Source: PCC-6802 sp943367755 (GTDB taxonomy: Bacteria; Cyanobacteriota; Cyanobacteriia; Pseudanabaenales; Pseudanabaenaceae). From it: a stretch of 64,000 nucleotides of DNA. Position numbers and translations under genes: made by a program. The DNA is taken from NCBI GenBank assembly GCA_943367755.1, contig CALRKB020000025.1, positions 1 to 64,000 on the forward strand, in the 5' to 3' direction. The notes below the pieces were generated by a model. The model saw nothing but the letters and a program-made list of their open reading frames with translations. It was not told where the DNA came from and ran no database searches. This document shows, piece after piece, positions 25,815 to 34,452 of the stretch (positions within the stretch are counted from its first letter, which is position 1; each line of letters opens with the position of its first letter).

Positions 25815-26789
25815 TTACGAGGAGCTTAGCTGTAGATTCTGGAGATTTTGCGCAACATAGTCGATCGCTGTATGGGTAATTGGCAGGCTATCGATCGCCA
25901 TACCAATACACAGCATCATTAAATAAAGAATGGAATACTTGAATACAGAACGCGCTACCGTGCGATCGCTGGGTGTTTTGTCCAGTTGCCAAGCCTTGTA
26001 GATAAATGTAGCGCCAAGATAGATGGCGAAAGCAGCATAGATGACACCCATTACATGCAAGGGATAAACCAGCAGTAAGGAAATGGGCAGCAGCAAAATG
26101 CTATACAGCAAAATCTGTTTTGTCGTTGGCGCATCACCGACCACAACTGGCAGCATCGGTATGCCTACCTTGGCATATTCATCGCGAATCATCAGTGCTA
26201 ATGCCCAGAAATGCGGCGGAGTCCAGAAAAAGATGATCGCGAATAAAGCCCAAGCTCCCCAACTCAGATCGCCTGTCACCGCGGCCCAACCCACCAAAGG
26301 AGGAATTGCACCTGCTGCACCACCAATCACAATATTTTGGGTGCTGGATCGCTTAAGCCAACAAGTGTATACGCCTATGTAGGTAGCAATCCCAGCCATC
26401 GCCAGGACGGCGGCGAGTAAATTTGCAAAGGCATACAAAAGCGTAAAAGAAATTAACGCCAGCGCGATCGCAAATATGAGTGCATCTCTAGGACTAATCC
26501 GTCCAGATGGGATGGGGCGGAAGCGCGTGCGCTCCATCAGGTAATCGATGTCGCGATCGTAGAGGCAATTGATTGCATTCGCAGATGCAGAAGCTAAAGC
26601 CCCACCAACTACGGTCACGATCGTCAAGATCGGATCGACCCTACCTTCAGCAGCAATCCACATTGCCCCCACAGTAGTGATCAGCAGCAACACAATAATG
26701 CGAGGTTTGGTTAGTTGGTAATAGCTCAGCAAAAATTCGCCAAGATTGCGATTCAGTCTAGGAGCATCAGCACAAATAATTTCTTGCAT
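25815..26789 (-). CDS. ctaB: protoheme IX farnesyltransferase (heme O synthase)
   Basis: A 324-residue polytopic membrane enzyme of the UbiA family that adds a farnesyl group to heme B. The prenyl-diphosphate motif is NAINCLYDRDIDYLMERTRF (about 91-110, with the NxxxDxxxD pattern); a second motif is in DEYAKVGIPMLPVV. About nine hydrophobic segments. It follows ctaA by 43 bp and would pass heme O to it for cytochrome oxidase assembly. The terminator lies just downstream. Confidence 0.95.
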   Translation of the reverse strand: MQEIICADAPRLNRNLGEFLLSYYQLTKPRIIVLLLITTVGAMWIAAEGRVDPILTIVTVVGGALASASANAINCLYDRDIDYLMERTRFRPIPSGRISPRDALIFAIALALISFTLLYAFANLLAAVLAMAGIATYIGVYTCWLKRSSTQNIVIGGAAGAIPPLVGWAAVTGDLSWGAWALFAIIFFWTPPHFWALALMIRDEYAKVGIPMLPVVVGDAPTTKQILLYSILLLPISLLLVYPLHVMGVIYAAFAIYLGATFIYKAWQLDKTPSDRTVARSVFKYSILYLMMLCIGMAIDSLPITHTAIDYVAQNLQNLQLSSS

Positions 26790-26832
26790 TTGTTCAGTTG
26801 TAAATTATTAACTACGGCTAAACCCTAGCCGC

Positions 26833-27729
26833 TCAAATAGATTCAAGGCGATCGCGCCACGCTAATCCCGTAAAGGCAACTAAAGTACCCAAAAGTGCTG
26901 CCCCTACAGCCTGATGTAAAACGGTGAGTGGCTCAATTTGGAGATGTAGTGAGTATGTTGCTACCCCAATCGCCACTTGCATAGCTAAAAGTATGCCTGC
27001 GGTATAGGCGAGATTTCGCAGTACCGGCTGTAGTGCGGCTGTGCGCCATGTCAGGAAAATAATTGCCAAAATTGACAAACTAGCGGGAACAACACCAGCG
27101 ATATGCGTATTTACAACTACACATAGTTCAGACCCGGCCAAGCACTGATGCACAGCCCAGCGCGAAGCAACCAAAGCACCGAGAATACTTTGGAGATAAA
27201 CAAAAACAACAGCAGCACTACCAAACCAGGGCAGTCTACCGACAGTGTTATAAGCTCTGTAAGGTAGCAGGGCGATCGTAATTCCTAGCAAAGTACAGAA
27301 AAATAGCAAGCCCGTACCTAAATGAGCAGTTACGATATCAAATCGCAGCAATTCAGTCACAGTCAGGCCACCTAATATGCCCTGAAATAGTACTAAGCAA
27401 AATGATCCTACCGCCGCCCACGGTAACCACTTGGGCAGCAAACTACGGTACCACCAGGTCATGCCTAAAAATGCGGCAGTCAATAGGCCAACTGTAGAAG
27501 CAACTACCCGATGAAACCACTCTAGAAACACTTGCAGGTTCATCTGGTTGGCTGGCACAATTTCACCATAGCAAAGCGGCCAGTCAGGGCAAGACAACCC
27601 AGCATTCATCACCCGCGTGGCACTGCCCAGCGCCATTAGGAAAAAAGTAGCGATCGCCAGTGTGAATACAAAGCGGCGAACTAAAACAAGAGGTTCAGAT
27701 GTAGGTTTAAGAGAGAATGAATCAGCCAT
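26833..27729 (-). CDS. ctaA: heme A synthase (COX15/CtaA family)
   Basis: A 298-residue membrane protein with eight hydrophobic segments that oxidises heme O to heme A. Conserved heme-binding histidines are in EWFHRVVA, TAHLGTGL, NTHIAGV and LHQAVGA. Two periplasmic Cys pairs are present: LSCPDWPLC (about 49-57) and HQCLAGSELC. It is the first gene of the ctaA-ctaB pair. Cytochrome oxidase structural genes are not in this window. Confidence 0.94.
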   Translation of the reverse strand: MADSFSLKPTSEPLVLVRRFVFTLAIATFFLMALGSATRVMNAGLSCPDWPLCYGEIVPANQMNLQVFLEWFHRVVASTVGLLTAAFLGMTWWYRSLLPKWLPWAAVGSFCLVLFQGILGGLTVTELLRFDIVTAHLGTGLLFFCTLLGITIALLPYRAYNTVGRLPWFGSAAVVFVYLQSILGALVASRWAVHQCLAGSELCVVVNTHIAGVVPASLSILAIIFLTWRTAALQPVLRNLAYTAGILLAMQVAIGVATYSLHLQIEPLTVLHQAVGAALLGTLVAFTGLAWRDRLESI

Positions 27730-27892
27730 GCTGCGCTTTTTTATGAACTTCTATACGCCAACCCATAATAGATACTTAACTTAATTATGAGTATTTACCT
27801 ATGGCATATATTAAGAGAAATACATAAATCTCGCTACGTTTTTAACAATTTCTTTGATTTGATTGATACCAGGCACCCCATTCCCTTAAATG

Positions 27893-28378
27893 CTAGCTCT
27901 GAGGTATTCTGTCTCGCATACGGTTCCTCTGCGGATCGCGCCTATTCCCCTTACGTTGCTTGATGGCCTCTGCTAACTGAGTCCGCTGTTGTGGGGTTAA
28001 GACCTCTCGCATGGCTAGCATTTGCTCGAATTGCAATTTCGACACCTGCTGTCTCAAGGATTGCATTTCATTAAACTTAGCTCGCACCTGATCGCCTGAG
28101 GCGGTTCCAGCCATCAAGCTTTGCATTTCCTGCTGCAACTGCCGTAGCCTCTGTCTACCAGACTTGATTTCCGAGCTGTTTCTTTCGCGAATTGCCTTAA
28201 TCTGCTGCAATTGCTCGTTACTTAGATTTAGTTGTTGCAGAACTTTGCCAGGAGCTTCGCCGAGTTCTTGCGCGAGTGATGGTTGGGTAAAAGTGTAGGT
28301 CGCAGGCATAGCGATCGCCAGGGCTAATGCCAGGGCTGCAGAAATATAATGACTGAATTGGCGGTGTTTGCGGCTCAT
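27893..28378 (-). CDS. Spy/CpxP-like periplasmic protein
   Basis: A 161-residue protein with an N-terminal signal peptide (hydrophobic ~10-28, cleavage likely after PSLAQ). The mature part is a charged helical protein with LTxxQ-type motifs: LNLSNEQLQQIKAIRER (about 50-66) and LTPQQRTQLAEAIKQRKG. Spy/CpxP proteins are ATP-independent periplasmic chaperones or metal/stress sensors. It is 70 bp downstream of the anti-sigma gene, so it is probably the output or co-regulator of this envelope-stress operon. The ATG follows AAAGGGGGATCTT, a good ribosome site. Confidence 0.8.
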   Translation of the reverse strand: MSRKHRQFSHYISAALALALAIAMPATYTFTQPSLAQELGEAPGKVLQQLNLSNEQLQQIKAIRERNSSEIKSGRQRLRQLQQEMQSLMAGTASGDQVRAKFNEMQSLRQQVSKLQFEQMLAMREVLTPQQRTQLAEAIKQRKGNRRDPQRNRMRDRIPQS

Positions 28379-28448
28379 AAGATCCCCCTTTAAAATTTGA
28401 ATTTATGCTGTTTGGTTATCGTGATTATTGTGATTAGCCTGATTTCAA

Positions 28449-28844
28449 TTATTGGGAAGTATCGTTTGGTTCTAAGCCTAGATAGGAACTAGAGATTGCA
28501 TCCGAGTCCTCACTGATCTGGTCATCACCAACTGAGGCCGACCAACTTTTGATCAAAGATGCTTCAATTTGCACCCGATCTACTTCGCTGACCGTGGGTT
28601 GAAACTGCCGATTAACAGACCCTACAGCCAGCCATCCTGCCACGATCGCACCTGATGCGAGGATTAGACCCTTAAGCCAGCGCTGTTGCGGTTTCGCCCG
28701 AGATATTGGTTGGCGGCCAATCTCAGTCATGATGCGCTGCTCCAGGTTAGTCGCAGGAGCTGGGGCGATCGGTTTGTTTTGCTTGAGAAAAGCAACTAAG
28801 TGCCGATCTCCATCATCAAAATCATCAAAATTAGAGCTATTCAT
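28449..28844 (-). CDS. membrane anti-sigma factor
   Basis: A 131-residue protein with one transmembrane helix (WLKGLILASGAIVAGWLAVG, about 56-75). The cytoplasmic N-terminal part (NFDDFDDGDRHLVAFLKQNK) would bind the sigma factor; the C-terminal part is acidic and periplasmic. There is no zinc-binding HxxxCxxC motif, so it is not a ZAS-type protein. The call rests on the size, topology and ATGA overlap with the ECF sigma gene. Confidence 0.75.
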   Translation of the reverse strand: MNSSNFDDFDDGDRHLVAFLKQNKPIAPAPATNLEQRIMTEIGRQPISRAKPQQRWLKGLILASGAIVAGWLAVGSVNRQFQPTVSEVDRVQIEASLIKSWSASVGDDQISEDSDAISSSYLGLEPNDTSQ

Positions 28845-29449
28845 ACTTCGACCCCTTGCAATTCCAGAAACTGCCTTAACGCTGCGCGAGCGTGAAATAG
28901 ACGAGACTTAACCGTTCCCACGGGGATGTCTAGCACCTCTGCCACTTCTTTTTGCGGCAGTTCCTCCAGATCGTGTAACACCAAAACGGTGCGATGATCC
29001 AGACTTAGCTGCTCTAGACCCCTTTGCACCAGATCTTGATAGTGCAAACTTGTCAAACTCGGACTTGAAATACTGTCGTAAGCCTTGTCTGGGATGTTTT
29101 GCAGCTGTGCATCATCCGCAGACACCATACGAGATCGGGCGATCGCAAACGATTTGCGCCGATCGCAAGCCACATTCCAAGTAATGCGATATAGCCAGGT
29201 GGAAAACTGGGCTGTCTGCCTAAACTTACTCAGACCTTTCCATGCACGTAAGAATACTTCCTGTACCAAATCGTCCAATACCTCAGCACCACAGAGTTGG
29301 TATAGGGTCGATCTCACCCTGGTTTGGTGACGTTGGTAGAGCTTAGCAAAGCTCTGGGTATTACCCCGTAAGCAAAGATCTACCAATTGGCAATCGGATA
29401 ACTCGCTGCTGCTTTCTCCTCTAGCCATCATCATGGTACGCAGATTCAT
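28841..29449 (-). CDS. ECF-type RNA polymerase sigma factor
   Basis: A 202-residue group-4 sigma factor. Region 2 is YQRHQTRVRSTLYQLCG through DLVQEVFLRAWKGLSKFR (about 39-78) and WLYRITWNVACDRRK; region 4 is LSLDHRTVLVLHDLEELPQKEV with the helix-turn-helix DIPVGTVKSRLFHARAAL (about 175-192). It would direct transcription of its own operon, including the anti-sigma and Spy-like genes, on envelope stress. The Synechocystis counterpart is SigG. Its 3' end overlaps the anti-sigma gene by ATGA. Confidence 0.93.
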   Translation of the reverse strand: MNLRTMMMARGESSSELSDCQLVDLCLRGNTQSFAKLYQRHQTRVRSTLYQLCGAEVLDDLVQEVFLRAWKGLSKFRQTAQFSTWLYRITWNVACDRRKSFAIARSRMVSADDAQLQNIPDKAYDSISSPSLTSLHYQDLVQRGLEQLSLDHRTVLVLHDLEELPQKEVAEVLDIPVGTVKSRLFHARAALRQFLELQGVEV

Positions 29450-29545
29450 TCATAGGGCATATGCAATCAAGTGAACGCGATCTCGTAATCTGTTAAATAT
29501 GACTTAGTTACTGTTGTCTAGGTTCAATCCCGTCCAAATTAATTT

Positions 29546-30049
29546 ATGCCATCAATTGTTAGTTCTGTCCTCTGTCCTCTCATTAAGCTGTGGTTGCGAT
29601 CGCAGGTCGAAGCCGTCGAAGGTCTGGAAGTTAAAATCCAAGGAGCCAACCGCCAGATCCTCCAGGGGCAGGTACCGCAAGCCGAAGTTTGTGGACAGGA
29701 GATCGTTTATCAAGGTTTGAGCCTTAGCAATATCAACTTAGTAGCAGTGGGCATCAACTTAAATATTCCGCAAATCCTGCAAGGCCAACCTTTAAAATTG
29801 CTAGAACCAATTAAAGTACAATTGGATTTAATCTTAGAACCCCAAGATCTTAAGCAATGTCTCAGCTCGTCAATTGTGACTGAAGCCTTAGGCTACGAGC
29901 TAACCCAACCATCGTCAGACCCAGACATGAAATCCTTACTAGAAAATTTGCTCCACAAACTAGGCGATCAGTTTGCCTTGCAACATCTCACGGTTACAGA
30001 TGGGAAATGCTACTGTCAAGGTGTGTTTACAGTTGCAGCCACAGAGTAA
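29546..30049 (+). CDS. DUF2993 (LmeA-like) lipid-binding protein
   Basis: A 167-residue protein resembling cyanobacterial DUF2993 proteins: N-terminal LRSQVEAVEGLEVKIQGANR, then repeated strands such as GLSLSNINLVAVGINLN. It is somewhat shorter than many family members. DUF2993 proteins have a lipid-binding tube fold related to LmeA. No signal peptide is obvious, although residues 1-16 are mildly hydrophobic. It is 5 bp before the PP2C gene and probably co-transcribed with it. Confidence 0.7.
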   Translation: MPSIVSSVLCPLIKLWLRSQVEAVEGLEVKIQGANRQILQGQVPQAEVCGQEIVYQGLSLSNINLVAVGINLNIPQILQGQPLKLLEPIKVQLDLILEPQDLKQCLSSSIVTEALGYELTQPSSDPDMKSLLENLLHKLGDQFALQHLTVTDGKCYCQGVFTVAATE

Positions 30050-30054
30050 ATCCA

Positions 30055-31410
30055 ATGATCGATTGCATGCAATGCGGCTTTGAAAATCCTGATCGCAACA
30101 AGTTTTGCCAAAACTGCGGTTCCAACCTTGCCAGTGTTGTTACCAGGCATGAAAATAATCCTGGTGTCGGTACTACATGGCAAGTAAATCCGTTAGCACC
30201 AGAGCAAAGCGAAACCACGAACTGGCAAGATCCAACCGATCAGATTAATCACAATGATGCGATCGCTAGCATTAGTGAAGATGCGCTTGATGAAGATGAG
30301 ATTGCAGTAAGCATTGAGCCGGATATTGAACCAGATTTCGACAATACGGCTAACCAGGATGCGAGTATCGATCTCGATCCTGAACTTGAATACAAAGAGT
30401 TGGATGCTAATGCAATAACGGCAGATGTTGTTGATGCTAGTGACCTAGCTAGTAAGATAAATGATATCCACGCTGAACTGAACTTAGATAATCCCAATAC
30501 AAGCGATCTTGATGCGCAAACTATTAATGTGCCACAACTACCTGTTATGGCAACAGTCGCAACTCGCAAAGCAGTTGATGCTAAGCCACGGCTTATTAGT
30601 ATGAGACATGCGGGATTAACTGATGTCGGCAAACAAAGAAACCATAATGAGGATAACTTTGCCATCAACAGTCAGATTACTACGCATGAAACCCCCGATC
30701 TCGGAGTTTTAATCACATCAAGGGGATTATTTGTACTGTGTGATGGCATGGGTGGACATGCAGGTGGCGAAGTTGCTAGCTCCATGGCAATTGAGAGGAT
30801 TGTGGAGAAATTTACTCCTTTTTGGGAAAATAGATTACCTGGAACTCAAAAATTAAGAGAGATTATTCAAGCAGCTAATCAGTCGATTTTCGAACTAAAT
30901 GAGAGCGAACTGCGTCGGGATGTAGGACGGATGGGTACAACTCTAGTTCTTCTGTCAATCTGCAACTCTGAGGCGGCGATCGCTCATGTTGGAGACAGTC
31001 GCATCTACCAAATTACTGCATCGGGACTCAAGCAAATCACCCGCGATCATGAAGTCGCTAACCGCCTGATCGACCAAGGCGTAGAATCTACCGTGGCACT
31101 GTCACGCTACGATGCCCATCAACTCACCCAAGCGCTTGGCCCCTATGCCAACCATCAGATTGAGCCTGCGATCGCATTTTTGCAGATCCTTGAGCCCACT
31201 TTGTTTTTACTTTGTTCAGATGGCTTGTGTGACAACGATTTAGTCGAACAGAACTGGGAAACATACCTTTTGCCACTTTTGGCTGCCGATGCCGATCTAA
31301 GATCTGGAGTCAAACAGCTGATTGACCTGGCAAACACGATCAACGGTCATGACAACATCACCGCCATTCTCGTTAACTGTCAGGTTGAGCCAGTAAACGA
31401 ATTAGACTGA
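30055..31410 (+). CDS. PP2C-family Ser/Thr phosphatase with N-terminal zinc ribbon
   Basis: A 451-residue protein. Residues 1-25 carry a zinc ribbon, CMQCG...FCQNCG. A long acidic, Asp/Glu-rich linker follows (~55-165). The PP2C domain (~180-450) shows the metal-binding motifs: GLTDVGKQRNHNEDNFAI, VLCDGMGGHAGGEVAS, MGTTLVLLS, AHVGDSRIY, SDGLCDNDL and GHDNITAILV. It removes phosphate from Ser/Thr of target proteins and would oppose Hanks-type kinases. The ATG at 30055 is preferred to an upstream start at 30007 that overlaps the DUF2993 gene. Convergent with ureC. Confidence 0.9.
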   Translation: MIDCMQCGFENPDRNKFCQNCGSNLASVVTRHENNPGVGTTWQVNPLAPEQSETTNWQDPTDQINHNDAIASISEDALDEDEIAVSIEPDIEPDFDNTANQDASIDLDPELEYKELDANAITADVVDASDLASKINDIHAELNLDNPNTSDLDAQTINVPQLPVMATVATRKAVDAKPRLISMRHAGLTDVGKQRNHNEDNFAINSQITTHETPDLGVLITSRGLFVLCDGMGGHAGGEVASSMAIERIVEKFTPFWENRLPGTQKLREIIQAANQSIFELNESELRRDVGRMGTTLVLLSICNSEAAIAHVGDSRIYQITASGLKQITRDHEVANRLIDQGVESTVALSRYDAHQLTQALGPYANHQIEPAIAFLQILEPTLFLLCSDGLCDNDLVEQNWETYLLPLLAADADLRSGVKQLIDLANTINGHDNITAILVNCQVEPVNELD

Positions 31411-31433
31411 GCAATGCTAAAAAAACGCACGAT

Positions 31434-33164
31434 CTAAAATAAAAAGTAGCGCTGTGCCATTGGCAAAATTGTGGCAGGTTCGCAGATCAGCAGTTCGCCA
31501 TCGGCCCGCACCTCATAGGTTTCCGGATCGACTTCCATCTGCGGTAGCGCCGTATTTAATTTCATATCCTGCTTGCTCAGTTGTCTCGTCCCCGCCACTG
31601 CCACAGTTGACTTTGCCAACTTCAGATGACTCAGCATATCTTTCTCTAGGGAGGCTTGTGAGACAAAAGTGAGCGATGTGGCGGTACGCGCTCCACCAAA
31701 GCTGCCAAACATCGGACGCATGTGTACAGGTTGCGGTGTGGGAATGCTGGCGTTGGCATCACCCATCTGCGCCCAGGCGATCGCCCCTCCTTTAATCACC
31801 ATTTCCGGCTTCACACCAAAGAAAGCAGGCCGCCACAGACATAAATCTGCCAGCTTACCTGGTTCAATCGAACCGACATGCTGAGCGATTCCGTGCGCGA
31901 TCGCGGGATTAATCGTGTACTTAGCAATGTAGCGTTTTGCCCTAAAATTATCGTTTTGCGATGATGCTTCTACCGTACCCATTGCCCCAGGTGCGAGAAA
32001 TCCACGCTGTACCTTCATCTTATGGGCGGTCTGCCAGGTGCGAATAATCACCTCACCTACACGTCCCATCGCCTGCGAATCGGAAGAAATCATACTGAAT
32101 GCTCCCAGATCGTGCAGAATATCTTCAGCCGCGATCGTTTCGCGACGGATGCGCGATTCGGCAAAGGCCACATCTTCGGCGATCGCCGGATCGAGGTGAT
32201 GACACACCATCAGCATATCGAGATGTTCGTCCAATGTGTTCAGCGTATAGGGACGAGTGGGATTGGTGGAAGATGGCAGTACATTAGCCTCGCCGCACAG
32301 TTTGATAATATCGGGAGCGTGACCGCCACCAGCGCCTTCGGTGTGATAGGTGTGGATTGTGCGTCCCTTGAATGCTGCCCTAGTGGTCTCGACAAATCCC
32401 GCTTCATTCAAAGTATCGGTGTGGATGGCTACTTGGACATCATATTCATCTGCGACGCTGAGGCAAGTATCAATCGCGGCTGGAGTTGTCCCCCAGTCCT
32501 CGTGCAGTTTCAGTCCCATTGCACCTGCTTCCACTTGCTCGATTAAGCCTTCCGGCTTGCTGCTATTGCCCTTACCCAAAAATCCCAAATTCATAGGGAA
32601 AGCATCAGCGGCTTGCAACATGCGATAGAGATTCCAAGGGCCAGGCGTGCAGGTTGTGGCATTTGTACCCGTTGCTGGCCCCGTGCCGCCACCAATCATC
32701 GTGGTTACACCAGAGGCGATCGCGACTTCTATTTGTTGCGGACAGATAAAGTGAATATGGCTATCAATACCACCTGCGGTGAGGATTTTACCTTCTCCTG
32801 CAATTACTTCCGTACCAGGACCGATGATGATATCAACTCGATCTTGAATATAGGGATTTCCGGCTTTACCAATTTTGTAGATACGTCCGTCCTTAATGCC
32901 CACATCAGCTTTGATAATGCCCCACCAGTCCAAAATCAGGGCATTGGTAATCACCACATCTACCGCACCACCCGCATTTGTAATAGGTGATTGACCCATA
33001 CCATCGCGGATTACCTTGCCACCACCGAATTTCACCTCATCGCCGTAGGTGGTATAGTCCTGCTCCACCTCAATGAATAATTCTGTATCTGCTAATCGGA
33101 TGCGATCGCCAACTGTGGGGCCAAAGGTTTCAGCGTAGGCACGGCGATCCATTCTATAACTCAT
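31434..33164 (-). CDS. ureC: urease subunit alpha
   Basis: The 576-residue catalytic subunit of nickel urease, which hydrolyses urea to ammonia and carbamate. Nickel ligands are in GIDSHIHFICP, GLKLHEDWG (the carbamylated Lys), VAIHTDTLNE, IHTYHTEGAGGGHAPDI and the late Asp in ISSDSQAMGRVGE; the flap contains MVCHHLDP. Length and motifs are complete. ureB lies 325 bp upstream, with a broken DUF29 gene between; ureA and the accessory genes are not in the window. Confidence 0.97.
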   Translation of the reverse strand: MSYRMDRRAYAETFGPTVGDRIRLADTELFIEVEQDYTTYGDEVKFGGGKVIRDGMGQSPITNAGGAVDVVITNALILDWWGIIKADVGIKDGRIYKIGKAGNPYIQDRVDIIIGPGTEVIAGEGKILTAGGIDSHIHFICPQQIEVAIASGVTTMIGGGTGPATGTNATTCTPGPWNLYRMLQAADAFPMNLGFLGKGNSSKPEGLIEQVEAGAMGLKLHEDWGTTPAAIDTCLSVADEYDVQVAIHTDTLNEAGFVETTRAAFKGRTIHTYHTEGAGGGHAPDIIKLCGEANVLPSSTNPTRPYTLNTLDEHLDMLMVCHHLDPAIAEDVAFAESRIRRETIAAEDILHDLGAFSMISSDSQAMGRVGEVIIRTWQTAHKMKVQRGFLAPGAMGTVEASSQNDNFRAKRYIAKYTINPAIAHGIAQHVGSIEPGKLADLCLWRPAFFGVKPEMVIKGGAIAWAQMGDANASIPTPQPVHMRPMFGSFGGARTATSLTFVSQASLEKDMLSHLKLAKSTVAVAGTRQLSKQDMKLNTALPQMEVDPETYEVRADGELLICEPATILPMAQRYFLF

Positions 33165-33208
33165 GTGGGTGACTCCTCAGAATATCAATTGGGACTTATT
33201 GGGTTGAA

Positions 33209-33422
33209 TTAATTTGGCAGGCGATCGGGATCTAGAGTTTCCTCGATCTCAAATGGAGATTCTATGGGGAAGGTATCGATTCGCAAACTAGTTGCCAAGG
33301 ATGCCATCGATCGGATTAGCTACATCCAGTTCGGACAATCTATCCTGTTGTGAGAGTTGCTCCGTGTTCTTAATCCACAGGTAATAATCCTGTTTGTAAA
33401 GTTCAGAATGTTGAGCAGACAT
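33209..33422 (-). pseudogene. DUF29 family gene remnant
   Basis: A 44-codon ORF (33422-33288) begins MSAQHSELYKQDYYLWIKNT, the typical start of cyanobacterial DUF29 proteins (sequence LYxxDFxxWL). It stops at a TAG; in the next frame the sequence continues with IDTFPIESPFEIEETLDPD (to a stop at 33209), which matches the DUF29 C-terminus (FPxxCPxxLEQLLDPDFLP). The middle of the gene is missing and the frame is shifted, so it is a decayed, internally deleted copy. It lies between ureB and ureC. Confidence 0.7.
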
Positions 33423-33489
33423 GATTGCAGCAAATAATAGCTTTACTCAAATTTTAAGCCCGCGATGCAAAAAAAGATTTTGCCTAGCG

Positions 33490-33801
33490 TTATTCGCATA
33501 ACTGGTCATTGACTAGGGCGTTAAAGCCATATACTTCGCGGCTACCCACATATGGCACCAAAACTACGTCCTTCCGATCGCCTGGTTCAAACCTTACGGC
33601 TGTGCCTGCCGGAATATCTAACCGCATACCCTTAGTAGCATCGCGATCGAAGCTTAGAGCTGTGTTGACTTCGTAAAAATGATAGTGCGAGCCAACCTGG
33701 ATCGGGCGATCGCCAGTATTGGCGACGCTAACTCGAATCTGCGATCGCCCCGCATTTAGCTCGATTTCACCTGAAGCCGTAATAATTTCACCTGGAATCA
33801 T
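33490..33801 (-). CDS. ureB: urease subunit beta
   Basis: The 103-residue structural subunit of urease. Typical sequence: MIPGEIITASGEIELN, VANTGDRPIQVGSHYHFYEVN (about 26-46), GMRLDIPAGTAVRFEPGD and the end EVYGFNALVN. It assembles with UreA and UreC. Its first 21 codons are duplicated at 36006-36069. ureA is not upstream, as it is in most urease operons; instead coiled-coil genes follow. Confidence 0.95.
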   Translation of the reverse strand: MIPGEIITASGEIELNAGRSQIRVSVANTGDRPIQVGSHYHFYEVNTALSFDRDATKGMRLDIPAGTAVRFEPGDRKDVVLVPYVGSREVYGFNALVNDQLCE

Positions 33802-33806
33802 AATTT
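33743..33806. repeat. 64-bp direct repeat, copy 1 (ureB 5' end)
   Basis: The first codons of ureB and six bases upstream. The copy at 36006-36069 differs by one base. The near identity indicates a recent duplication or rearrangement. Confidence 0.9.
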
Positions 33807-33923
33807 GTTTAGATTTCCTAGTTTGTGTAGTTTTGAAACTAGTTGGAATTGTAATCTAGGACAAGATTGCCAGATTGGCTGCAAAAACGCAACTACAGTT
33901 GATAAATATATTTAATCTGTTCC

Positions 33924-34442
33924 TTAGCTAGGAGGAAATTGTTGTAGAAGTAATAATATCTGACTGACTTGGGATAGTATTTGACTGACTTCGGTATGAA
34001 CGATTTTGAGTTCCTTGTCGATTGAATCAAGACGGGCTGTTATTACAGTCCCAGAATTATTGGCAGGAAATGTCTTTTTAGAAGGTGGACCTGAGGAAAT
34101 ATTGATTTTCGAGTTAAGGTTATCCCAACTATTGGCTTTGATCCCAAAGTGAGTTTTAGCTTCTTGTAGGGTCTTAAACTTTTGCTTGAGTGTATCAACT
34201 GTGTAAGTAATAGTTTCAGGTAACTGATGGTGTTGTTCTAGGTCTTCCTCCACCATGTCAACTACTTCATGAATGAGCTTGTCATGATTCTCCGCAATCT
34301 GAGCCGCAGCTCCTAGAATACGGGAGGTCGCTTTGATTTGCAGATCGGTCTCTTGCCTTAGTTGATCGGCGACCTTGCGGACTTGCTCTCCCAATGTTTC
34401 TTTTCTATCTGAGCGCTCAATGTTTAGTGTTTTTGACTTCAT
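33924..34442 (-). CDS. coiled-coil protein of unknown function (B)
   Basis: A 172-residue, mostly helical and charged protein that I do not recognise. Segments such as LGEQVRKVADQLRQETDLQI and ILGAAAQIAENHDKLIHEVV predict amphipathic helices; a polar linker at ~115-130 is followed by a C-terminal coiled coil rich in Ile/Leu/Val (LDSIDKELKIVHTEVSQILS). No signal peptide or membrane segment. The ATG at 34442 follows AGAGAAGCAAAC; an in-frame TTG at 34463 is the alternative. It starts 10 bp after the stop of the coiled-coil gene upstream, so the two act together. The pair may be plasmid- or element-derived, but no marker proves it. Confidence 0.65.
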   Translation of the reverse strand: MKSKTLNIERSDRKETLGEQVRKVADQLRQETDLQIKATSRILGAAAQIAENHDKLIHEVVDMVEEDLEQHHQLPETITYTVDTLKQKFKTLQEAKTHFGIKANSWDNLNSKINISSGPPSKKTFPANNSGTVITARLDSIDKELKIVHTEVSQILSQVSQILLLLQQFPPS

Positions 34443-34452
34443 GTTTGCTTCT

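Noticed and set aside
31669..32990. Long plus-strand ORFs opposite ureC
   Set aside because: Shadows of the highly conserved ureC reading frame.
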